Shown here piece by piece: positions 1 through 4,709 of a stretch of DNA of 17,398 bases (positions are counted from its first letter, which is position 1; each line of letters starts with the position of its first letter). The translations under genes and the position numbers were made by a program. Below the pieces are notes generated by a model. It did no database searches. It was given only the letters and a program-made list of their open reading frames with translations, and was not told the DNA's origin. The stretch comes from an uncultured Oscillibacter sp. (GTDB taxonomy: Bacteria > Bacillota > Clostridia > Oscillospirales > Oscillospiraceae). The DNA lies in the NCBI GenBank assembly GCA_900550685.1, contig URTS01000028.1, forward strand, positions 1 through 17,398. Direction: 5' to 3'.

Positions 1-605
1 TTGCCGCGAATGGGGCGAAGGCGTACGCGGGAAATAAGCTTCGAATACTCGTTGAGGTTGTCACGAATCAGGTCGAGAACATCGGTCGGTATACTAAGCT
101 CGGCACCGTTCACGGAGCGGCGCTGGTGATTGCTTACGCCGCCAAGCATGGCGCGTGCACGGTCAACAAAGGATTTGACAGCGGGGCGCTGATAAAACGC
201 ATCACGTGCGGCGCGAGAGGCGAAGCAACGGCTGCGGCAGCTAAAGCGGCCTGACTCCACGGTGCGGAGCTGCGCGCCTCTTACGACGGTTGCTCCGCCG
301 CCGGCACGGCTGCCGTCGCCGTCATCGTCAGGCGTGGGCTCGCTGCCCTCAAGTTCATCGATCTGAGCGGTGACCTCGTCGATCTGATCCTGCAGATCCG
401 CAATCTGGTCATCGACCTCGGTCTGCTGCTGAGTCAGGTCGTCAACCTGCTGCTCAAGTTCGGGGGTGACTTCTTCGAGCGCGTCTATCTTAGCCTGAAG
501 ATCTTCTTCATCCGTGCGAAGCTTCTTGCGCTTTGCACGGAGCTGCTTAAGCTGCGCCTGCAGCTGGGTGCGTTTCTTATTCAGCATTACGGTTCTGAGG
601 GGCAT
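1..605 (-). CDS. HK97-type phage major capsid protein, N-terminal 201 residues (runs off window)
   Basis: This is the N-terminal part of a tailed-phage major capsid protein; the C-terminal part lies beyond base 1. The frame is open from ATG at 605 to the window edge. An AAGGAG Shine-Dalgarno stands about 9 bases upstream. Residues about 6-87 are a long charged heptad-type coiled coil rich in Q, L, D and E, as in the delta (scaffolding) domain of HK97-fold capsid proteins. A Pro/Asp/Gly-rich linker follows (about 88-108), where maturation cleavage would be expected. From about 145 the sequence (SFVDRARAML, then NGAELSIPTDVLDLIRDNL) resembles the start of the HK97 fold. The start overlaps the end of the upstream prohead protease by 29 bases in another frame, the usual protease-capsid order, suggesting translational coupling. 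Codon use is less GC-biased at third positions than in the host genes. The identification rests on architecture and context; a scaffold-like protein is the main alternative. Confidence 0.75.
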   Translation of the reverse strand, partial: MPLRTVMLNKKRTQLQAQLKQLRAKRKKLRTDEEDLQAKIDALEEVTPELEQQVDDLTQQQTEVDDQIADLQDQIDEVTAQIDELEGSEPTPDDDGDGSRAGGGATVVRGAQLRTVESGRFSCRSRCFASRAARDAFYQRPAVKSFVDRARAMLGGVSNHQRRSVNGAELSIPTDVLDLIRDNLNEYSKLISRVRLRPIRG

Positions 606-1260
606 GATAAAATCTCCTTTTCAGTTTTTCTTTTTGAATCCTTGTTCTCTCCCGACGAATGTCCGCTTCACAGCGGGCGCGGGCGCTGACAAAGGTCTGC
701 TCATATGCGGGGAATGTACATACGCTAAGCTCCCATAGCTTTGAAATGTGGCGGATCCTCCGCTGAACGCGTCCGTCCGGAAGATCCACATACTCGACAT
801 CATCTTCATCGAAACCGAAACTAGCCTGATCGACGTCGCCCCGCTGGGTGCGGGCGTGGAGGTTCACGGCATCAGTATCAAGCTCGTTTATCTGAATCGT
901 GGCAAAAACGCCGGTATCATCAATGCTCCAAGAGAGCGTATTAACATTGTCATTCGCACGGCCGAGAACGAGCCGGGAATCGTGGTCAATGAGAGCGCGC
1001 ACGTCGCTCGTGTCGGTAGCAGCGTCGATAGCGCCGCGCATATCCCCATCCGGTTCCGTAGTCTGCGCCCGGAGGAGGGTTCCGCCATCCCGGATGGTGA
1101 TCTCCACGGTGCACAGCTTGTCCTTTTCTACGGTAAACGTCACGAAGGCGGATGCGTCCTCCCGATGGAAATACTTTTCCAGCTTCTCCAGGCGCTTTTC
1201 GGCGTATTCTTTGATGGAGTCGTTCAGGGGGACCTTCTTGCAGGTGTAGATATACTTCAT
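577..1260 (-). CDS. In-frame chimera: N-terminal ribosome hibernation factor (HPF) joined to HK97-type prohead protease core
   Basis: Residues 1 to about 82 are the N-terminal domain of ribosome hibernation promoting factor (start MKYIYTCKKVPLNDSIKEYA; charged helix EKRLEKLEKYF). That domain binds the 30S decoding region in resting cells. From about residue 84 (TSDVRALIDHD) the protein becomes a family S78 prohead protease. The candidate catalytic residues are all present: His93 in IDHD, Ser147 in QASFGF and Glu177 in LWELSVCTFPAY. The rest of HPF, including the dimerisation domain of long HPF, is missing, as are the first few dozen residues of the protease. ATG at 1260 is chosen because AAAGGAG lies 8 bases upstream and it matches HPF starts; an in-frame ATG at 1377 lies upstream of the promoter and is rejected. 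The stop overlaps the capsid gene start. It could be a genuine recombination product or a misassembly; the reading frame itself is clear. Confidence 0.85.
   Translation of the reverse strand: MKYIYTCKKVPLNDSIKEYAEKRLEKLEKYFHREDASAFVTFTVEKDKLCTVEITIRDGGTLLRAQTTEPDGDMRGAIDAATDTSDVRALIDHDSRLVLGRANDNVNTLSWSIDDTGVFATIQINELDTDAVNLHARTQRGDVDQASFGFDEDDVEYVDLPDGRVQRRIRHISKLWELSVCTFPAYEQTFVSARARCEADIRRERTRIQKEKLKRRFYHAPQNRNAE
1005..1035 (-). other. Junction between host hpf and phage protease sequence
   Basis: Within codons about 76-85 of the chimera the protein changes from HPF (RGAIDAA) to prohead protease (TSDVRALIDHD). HPF proteins usually continue with an AI-E-Q-type helix here, and S78 proteases usually carry a pGAF-type motif shortly before the SDVRAL-type strand. 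GAIDAA could therefore fit either parent, so a short shared stretch may have been the crossover point. No transposon end, target-site duplication or attachment core is visible. The exact breakpoint cannot be fixed without both parental sequences. Confidence 0.6.
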
Positions 1261-1268
1261 AAAGCTCG

Positions 1269-1302
1269 CTCCTTTCGTGAAAGGGGGAATGGGGAATTCC
1301 CC
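1269..1302 (-). promoter_or_regulatory. hpf 5' leader: SD-sequestering hairpin and GGGGAATTCCCC palindrome
   Basis: On the minus-strand transcript the Shine-Dalgarno AAAGGAG (1275-1269) can pair with CCTTT just upstream, with a CACG loop (element spans 1271-1284 on the plus strand: CCTTTCGTGAAAGG). Immediately upstream is a perfect 12-base palindrome, GGGGAATTCCCC (1291-1302). Both lie between the predicted transcription start (about 1309) and the ATG. They could modulate hpf translation. The structure is seen in sequence; the regulatory role is inference. Confidence 0.4.
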
Positions 1303-1315
1303 TCTCGTTGTGGAT

Positions 1316-1344
1316 AGTATAGCATAGAAGTTTTGATTTGACCA
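1316..1344 (-). promoter_or_regulatory. Predicted sigma-A-type promoter of hpf
   Basis: On the minus strand, TGGTCA (1344-1339) and TATACT (1321-1316) are separated by 17 bases, matching the vegetative consensus at 4/6 and 5/6. The predicted start is near 1309, giving a leader of about 50 bases to the hpf ATG at 1260. The surrounding DNA is AT-rich compared with the genes. Confidence 0.6.
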
Positions 1345-1379
1345 GAGCAAATAGTAAAAATTCACAAAAATTTCCAAAT

Positions 1380-1409
1380 CGACAAAAGCAGTGCCTATGC
1401 GACAAAAGC
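1380..1409. repeat. Direct repeat CGACAAAAGC x2, 20-bp phasing
   Basis: CGACAAAAGC occurs at 1380-1389 and again at 1400-1409, identical over 10 bases and repeated at a period of exactly 20 bp, about two helical turns. The pair lies between the minus-strand hpf promoter and a plus-strand promoter candidate at 1415-1444. That position suits a dimeric regulator acting on either. No cognate regulator is identifiable here. Confidence 0.5.
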
Positions 1410-1414
1410 TCCTA

Positions 1415-1444
1415 TTTACACAGGCGGGGGTCCTGTGCTAGGAT
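1415..1444 (+). promoter_or_regulatory. Candidate plus-strand promoter for a short RNA
   Basis: TTTACA (1415-1420) and TAGGAT (1439-1444) are 18 bases apart. A TG two bases before the -10 gives an extended -10 character. The only thing downstream on this strand is a terminator at 1480-1506. The -10 is imperfect (4/6), so confidence is limited. Confidence 0.35.
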
Positions 1445-1450
1445 CATAGA

Positions 1451-1506
1451 GGAAGCTTTCCAATATCCCAACCGTTTGGGCCGCCCGCCAGGGCGGCTCT
1501 TTTTTA
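1451..1506 (+). ncRNA. Putative short structured RNA with intrinsic terminator
   Basis: Between the candidate promoter and the T-run lie three consecutive small inverted repeats: GGAA-GCT-TTCC, CCCAA with TTGGG, and the terminator GCCGCCC-gcca-GGGCGGC followed by TCTTTTTT. No open reading frame with an RBS fits. A transcript of about 55 nt pointing toward the 3' end of yabR would result. It matches no RNA family I recognise. An orphan terminator that shields hpf from antisense transcription is the alternative. Confidence 0.3.
1480..1506 (+). terminator. Intrinsic terminator, plus strand
   Basis: A perfect 7-bp GC stem (1480-1486 with 1491-1497) and a 4-base loop are followed by TCTTTTTT. The T-run is only on the plus-strand side, so it acts on plus-strand transcription, although no plus-strand protein gene is nearby. 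Confidence 0.65.
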
Positions 1507-1528
1507 TGGATTTTTAGGGACAGGGACA

Positions 1529-1566
1529 GCAAAAGCCCGGTGCAGACTTTTGTCTGCACCGGGCTT
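1529..1566 (-). terminator. Intrinsic terminator after yabR
   Basis: A perfect 15-bp inverted repeat (1533-1547 with 1552-1566, TTTT loop on the plus strand) begins 10 bases after the yabR stop. On the minus strand the hairpin ends in TTTT. It closes the rqcP-yabR transcription unit and separates it from hpf. Confidence 0.8.
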
Positions 1567-1576
1567 GGCATTGAGA

Positions 1577-2041
1577 TTACCGCCGGCGGCGGCCGCCCTG
1601 CTTGCCGGAGATGTTCCGGTTCAGGTCTGCCATCTTCCGCTCGGAGGAGGAGAGGAACTGCTTCAGCTTGTCCTCAAAGGCGGTGTCCCCGGAGGGGGCG
1701 GTGCTGGCCGCCTGGGCCGCGGGACGGTGAGCCTGGGCCGCAGGCCGGGCTGCGGCAGGACGGGGCGCCGTCTGCCGGGGCTGGAAGGTCCGCTGGGGGC
1801 GCTCCGGGGCAGGCAGAGCCTTCTTGATGGACAGGTCCAGCTTGCCGTCCTTGATGGCCAGGAGCTTTACCTTGACGGTCTGCCCTTCCTGCAGGAAATC
1901 ATGGACATCGTTGACATAGGTATTGGCGATCTCCGAAATATGTACAAGGCCGGATCTTCCGCCCTCCAGCGCCACAAAGGCGCCGAATTTGGTGATGCTG
2001 GTGACTTTCCCCTCTAAAACTGCTCCGACCTCGTATTCCAT
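1577..2041 (-). CDS. yabR: S1-domain RNA-binding protein, YabR type
   Basis: This 154-residue protein starts with a single S1 RNA-binding domain (residues 1-70: EVGAVLEGKVTSITKFGAFV, then GLVHISEIA and VKVKLLAIKDGKLDLSIK). An Ala/Pro/Gln-rich linker (about 75-118) follows, then a basic tail ending RRRR after FEDKLKQFLSSSERKMADL. This matches YabR, the single-S1 protein encoded next to divIC in Bacillus, which is thought to associate with RNA or ribosomes; its exact role is unsettled. It is the last gene of the yab block and lies 57 bases after divIC. The SD (AAGGAG) is 13 bases from the ATG, longer than usual, but no closer start fits the S1 domain. A terminator follows directly. Confidence 0.9.
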   Translation of the reverse strand: MEYEVGAVLEGKVTSITKFGAFVALEGGRSGLVHISEIANTYVNDVHDFLQEGQTVKVKLLAIKDGKLDLSIKKALPAPERPQRTFQPRQTAPRPAAARPAAQAHRPAAQAASTAPSGDTAFEDKLKQFLSSSERKMADLNRNISGKQGGRRRR

Positions 2042-2098
2042 AAATGGTGTTGTTCTCCTTATTTCAAATTCAACGGCCTTCTGCCGGAAATCACGGTT

Positions 2099-2401
2099 TC
2101 AGTTGGACTTGTCGATAAAGACATATTCGTCCGGGTTGGTCCAGCCCAGTTCATCCCGGGCCCGGTCCTTCATTTTTTCCTCGGTGGCGCCCTCGGCGAT
2201 GTCAGCGCGCAGCGCGTCGTTGGTTTGTTTCAGCGTTTCCACCTGCTGAGCGGTGCGGTCCTTCTCCGCCTGGGTGCTGGCGATCTGACTTTGCAGATGG
2301 TACAGCTGCCAGCCGATGGCGGCCAGAAGCAGGAGGATCGCCACGTGGATCAACAGGCCGCCGGATCTTTTTTTCGCGGGCTTGACAGTTCCCTTTGCCA
2401 T
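2099..2401 (-). CDS. divIC: Septum formation initiator DivIC/FtsB family
   Basis: This is a 100-residue bitopic division protein. It has a basic cytoplasmic start (1-13), one membrane span (about 14-34, GLLIHVAILLLLAAIGW), an extracytoplasmic coiled coil (about 36-70) and the conserved C-terminal block ARDELGWTNPDEYVF (81-95). DivIC pairs with FtsL and recruits late septal wall-synthesis proteins at mid-cell. It sits between yabQ and yabR exactly as in Bacillus. AGGAGG lies 9 bases before the ATG, so the gene has its own strong RBS although the upstream yabQ frame overlaps it by 200 bases. Confidence 0.92.
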   Translation of the reverse strand: MAKGTVKPAKKRSGGLLIHVAILLLLAAIGWQLYHLQSQIASTQAEKDRTAQQVETLKQTNDALRADIAEGATEEKMKDRARDELGWTNPDEYVFIDKSN

Positions 2402-2864
2402 GCGGCCTTCCTCCTTTGTAATGGGGTCTGCGATGAATTCTGATTCCTATTGTAGCGTATTTTTCACAAAAATAAAAGAGGTTTTTCGTCTGTCTGACGA
2501 TTTTTTTACAGATTGCCGAACCTTTCCGCAGGGGCCAGACCAGCAGGCGGAAAAACTCGGCGCAGCGGTCCAGCCAGAAGTCCCAGAGGGGCCGCAGCGG
2601 GGCGGAAAACAGGCTGAAAAACACCACGCCGCCGCCCAGAGCCCCCAGGAGGATATAGCCCCGCAGCTGTCCGTCCCCCTGGCGCAGAACGAAGAGGGAC
2701 AGCGCCGCGCCGGCGGCAAGGCAGTACAGCAGGTCCAGCGCCCAGGTCATGCGGGGACGCCGCAGCCGGATGGCCCGCAGCAGGTCGTACAGCAATCCGG
2801 CGGCCAGGCCCAGCAGGATGGCCCAGCCGAAGGCCCGCAGCTGCTCCGTGATCTGAAAAGCCAT
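2202..2864 (-). CDS. yabQ: Spore cortex biosynthesis protein YabQ (C-terminal end uncertain)
   Basis: YabQ is a membrane protein of the forespore envelope, needed for spore cortex formation in Bacillus. The 220-residue frame shows three hydrophobic spans: about 12-33 (WAILLGLAAGLLYDLL), 41-60 and 68-90. A basic amphipathic stretch follows (WPLRKGSAICKKIVRQTKNLF). Residues from about 155 overlap divIC in another frame and look like unselected shadow sequence rich in Arg, Gly and Pro. The functional protein may therefore have ended near residue 145-150 before losing its stop or shifting frame; an A7 run at 2506-2512 (T7 on plus) is one possible slip point. The start is 6 bases after the yabP stop and has no clear SD, so it is probably translationally coupled. 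Membership rests on topology and the yabP-yabQ-divIC order. Confidence 0.8.
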   Translation of the reverse strand: MAFQITEQLRAFGWAILLGLAAGLLYDLLRAIRLRRPRMTWALDLLYCLAAGAALSLFVLRQGDGQLRGYILLGALGGGVVFFSLFSAPLRPLWDFWLDRCAEFFRLLVWPLRKGSAICKKIVRQTKNLFYFCEKYATIGIRIHRRPHYKGGRPHGKGNCQAREKKIRRPVDPRGDPPASGRHRLAAVPSAKSDRQHPGGEGPHRSAGGNAETNQRRAAR

Positions 2865-2870
2865 GGGCGG

Positions 2871-3152
2871 TCAGCCGAACAGGCGGCTGAAAAAGCCGCC
2901 CTGGTGTCCGGGGCTGTCCTCATAGGCCACGGAGTCGATGCGGCCGTCCACAAACAGCTCCCCGCCCTCCAGGGACAGCTTTCCGATATGCAGGTCCTCG
3001 CCGGTGACGATGAGGGTCCCGGCGGAGGTGGTCATAATGACGCCGCTCTCGTCGAAGCGCTCCACGTCCTCCACGCCGGAGACCGTCAGATGCTCCCGGC
3101 CGGTCAGCTCCAGATGGTGGCTGGCGGCGGGGATGTTGAACTCGTTGGTCAT
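2871..3152 (-). CDS. yabP: Sporulation protein YabP
   Basis: This 93-residue protein is built of beta-strand-like repeats (HLELTGREHLTVSGVEDVERF, then GTLIVTGEDLHIGKLSLEGGELFVDGRIDSVAY), the pattern of the YabP/YqfC family. YabP is made in the mother cell and is needed for proper cortex assembly with YabQ in Bacillus. The SD GGGAGGG (3167-3161) stands 8 bases before the ATG, and yabQ follows after 6 bases. Length is close to the family norm of about 100 residues. A perfect sigma-E-like -10, CATACACT, lies upstream, which fits mother-cell expression. Confidence 0.88.
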   Translation of the reverse strand: MTNEFNIPAASHHLELTGREHLTVSGVEDVERFDESGVIMTTSAGTLIVTGEDLHIGKLSLEGGELFVDGRIDSVAYEDSPGHQGGFFSRLFG

Positions 3153-3174
3153 GGATCGATCCCTCCCTGCCCAC

Positions 3175-3182
3175 AGTGTATG
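3175..3182 (-). promoter_or_regulatory. Candidate sigma-E -10 element before yabP
   Basis: The minus strand reads CATACACT (3182-3175), a full match to the Bacillus sigma-E -10 consensus CATACAnT. The -35 region at the expected 13-15-base spacing matches poorly. Transcription would start near 3168, almost at the yabP SD, giving a very short leader. The call relies on the -10 match and on yabP being a sigma-E gene in Bacillus. Confidence 0.35.
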
Positions 3183-3204
3183 CGGCGGGGACGGGATCTA
3201 GAAG

Positions 3205-3447
3205 CTATTGGATCTGCCGGTACAGGGCGGCGGCCTCGTTCTGCCGCACCGTTTCCTGGACGGACAGCACCTCCACGGTGATGGTCCGCACGCCGAAGCG
3301 CAGGGAGATCTGGTCCCCCTCCTTCACCTCGTAGGAGGCCCGGGCGGGCTTGCCGTTGACGGTGACCAGCCCGTTGTCGCAGGCTTCGTTGGCCACGGTC
3401 CGCCGCTTGATGAGCCGGGAGACCTTGAGATACTTGTCTAAACGCAT
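3205..3447 (-). CDS. rqcP: S4-domain ribosome quality-control factor RqcP (YabO)
   Basis: This 80-residue protein is essentially one S4 RNA-binding domain: MRLDKYLKVSRLIKRRTVAN, then GLVTVNGKPA and VKEGDQISLRFG. RqcP binds the stalled 50S-peptidyl-tRNA complex and helps RqcH add C-terminal alanine tails to incomplete proteins. In Bacillus the gene (yabO) lies next to mazG and yabP; here HU is inserted before it. ATG at 3447 is preferred to an in-frame upstream start because AGTGAGGAA stands 7 bases upstream and the S4 domain begins at once. It lies just after the HU terminator, so expression depends on read-through or a promoter inside HU. Confidence 0.9.
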   Translation of the reverse strand: MRLDKYLKVSRLIKRRTVANEACDNGLVTVNGKPARASYEVKEGDQISLRFGVRTITVEVLSVQETVRQNEAAALYRQIQ

Positions 3448-3462
3448 GGTTGATTCCTCACT

Positions 3463-3496
3463 TAAAAAATGAAAAGGGGGCGTGACGCCCCCTTTT
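3463..3496 (-). terminator. Intrinsic terminator/attenuator between HU and rqcP
   Basis: On the plus strand an 11-bp perfect stem (AAAAGGGGGCG at 3472-3482 with 3486-3496) surrounds a 3-base loop. On the minus strand it is followed by CATTTTTT. It begins 12 bases after the HU stop. It would make HU mostly a separate abundant transcript and reduce read-through into rqcP-yabR. Confidence 0.8.
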
Positions 3497-3507
3497 CGGT
3501 CTGTCAA

Positions 3508-3783
3508 TTATTCAGCGACGGCGTCCTTGAGAGCCTTGCCGGCCTTGAACACGGGAACCTTGGAAGCGGGGATCTCCACAACTTCCTTGGTGCGGGGGTT
3601 GCGGCCGGTGCGGGCGGCGCGGCTCTTGACCTCAAAAGAGCCAAAGCCCACCAGCTGGACCTTGTCGCCTTCCTTCAGGGCGGTGGTGATGGTGTCCAGG
3701 GTAGCGGTGACGGCGGTCTCGGCGTCTTTCTTGGAAATCTCGGCGGCAGCAGCCACAGCGGCGATCAGTTCAGCTTTGTTCAT
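3508..3783 (-). CDS. hup: HU-family DNA-binding protein
   Basis: HU is the small dimeric histone-like protein that bends and compacts nucleoid DNA. The 91-residue product has the normal length and landmarks: N-terminal helices (MNKAELIAAVAAAAEISKKD), the beta-arm start GFGSFEVKSRAARTGRNP (46-63, with the DNA-intercalating proline Pro63) and the closing PVFKAGKALKDAV. AGGAGG is about 9 bases before the ATG. It sits between mazG (45-base gap) and rqcP and has its own terminator. A promoter candidate overlaps the end of mazG. Lys/Ala-rich composition is typical of the family. Confidence 0.95.
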   Translation of the reverse strand: MNKAELIAAVAAAAEISKKDAETAVTATLDTITTALKEGDKVQLVGFGSFEVKSRAARTGRNPRTKEVVEIPASKVPVFKAGKALKDAVAE

Positions 3784-3818
3784 TATAGGATCCTCCTGTA
3801 AAATAAATGGTTTTCAAA

Positions 3819-3847
3819 ATTCTATCTCTTATCGCGTGGGCGATGAA
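3819..3847 (-). promoter_or_regulatory. Candidate HU promoter overlapping the end of mazG
   Basis: On the minus strand TTCATC (3847-3842) and TAGAAT (3824-3819) are 17 bases apart. The -10 matches 5/6 and the -35 only 3/6. Position and the private terminator fit a strongly expressed monocistronic HU unit. Confidence 0.35.
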
Positions 3848-4641
3848 GATTCTTTAGCGCACTCCCAGAGGGAGATCAATTCGGCTTCCGTATACTGGGA
3901 AAGGGGCTTGTCCGCCTGCTCCGTTACACCCCGGAACCGGGTCTGGAACTTGTCGCAGGAGCGGTGCAGGGCGTCCTCCGGGTCCACGCCGGACATCTGG
4001 GCGATTTTGCAGAGGATGAACAGCGCGTCACCGATCTCCTCCCGGACGCCGTGGGGACTGTCCACGGCTCCGCCGGCATCTACGGCCTGCCGCAGTTCGG
4101 CGGATTCCTCGTCCAGCTTATCCAAGGCCCCGGCGATGGAATCCCAGTTGAAGCCTGCCTTTACGGAGCGGGAAACGATCTTTTCCGCCCGCCACAGGGC
4201 AGGCAGGGTGTGGGGTACGGCTTCCACCGCGTCCGCCGGGGAGGTATAGCCCTTTTCCAGCTTCTTCTGAGCCTCCCAGCCCTCCAGGGCCTGGGCACTG
4301 TCGGAAGCCTGGGCGGTGCCGAACACGTGGGCGTGGCGGAACACCAGCTTCTGGGCGATGCCGTCCACCACGTCGTCTGGGGTGAAGCGGCCCCGCTCCT
4401 CCTCCATGACAGCGTGAAACACCACCTGGAGTAGGACGTCCCCCAACTCTTCCTTCATACCGGGCACATCGTCCCGGTCGATGGCGTCCAGGGCCTCGTA
4501 GGTCTCCTCCAGAAAGTTCCGGCGGATGGACTGATGGGTCTGCTCCCGGTCCCACGGACAGCCGCCGGGGGCACGGAGCAGATGCATAATGGTGAGAAGG
4601 TCTTCCCAGCCATAGCGTTCTTTCCTTTGAAAATTTACCAT
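3829..4641 (-). CDS. mazG: MazG nucleoside triphosphate pyrophosphohydrolase
   Basis: MazG hydrolyses (d)NTPs to NMP and pyrophosphate and can limit damage from abnormal nucleotides or modulate ppGpp-linked stress. The 270-residue protein has the tandem all-alpha MazG arrangement. The first domain shows GGCPWDREQTHQSIR (26-40), the metal-binding EETYE (45-49) and EELGD (64-68). The second shows EESAE (178-182) and EEIGD (201-205). All acidic metal ligands are present in both. Bacillus YabN is a fusion with an N-terminal tetrapyrrole-methylase domain; that domain is absent here. The RBS is weak (GAGAT a few bases upstream), but DLLTIMHLLRAPGGCPW fits the normal N terminus. It lies 68 bases after the flippase gene with no terminator between. 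Confidence 0.95.
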   Translation of the reverse strand: MVNFQRKERYGWEDLLTIMHLLRAPGGCPWDREQTHQSIRRNFLEETYEALDAIDRDDVPGMKEELGDVLLQVVFHAVMEEERGRFTPDDVVDGIAQKLVFRHAHVFGTAQASDSAQALEGWEAQKKLEKGYTSPADAVEAVPHTLPALWRAEKIVSRSVKAGFNWDSIAGALDKLDEESAELRQAVDAGGAVDSPHGVREEIGDALFILCKIAQMSGVDPEDALHRSCDKFQTRFRGVTEQADKPLSQYTEAELISLWECAKESSSPTR

Positions 4642-4709
4642 ATCTCTACTGCCTTTGCAAGCTATTTTAACCTGAATCCGTAGAAAATACTGGATTTTTT
4701 ATAAAATCG

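Noticed and set aside
1261..1377. 39-residue N-terminal extension of the HPF chimera
   Set aside because: It covers the hpf promoter and leader; HPF homology and the SD place the start at 1260.
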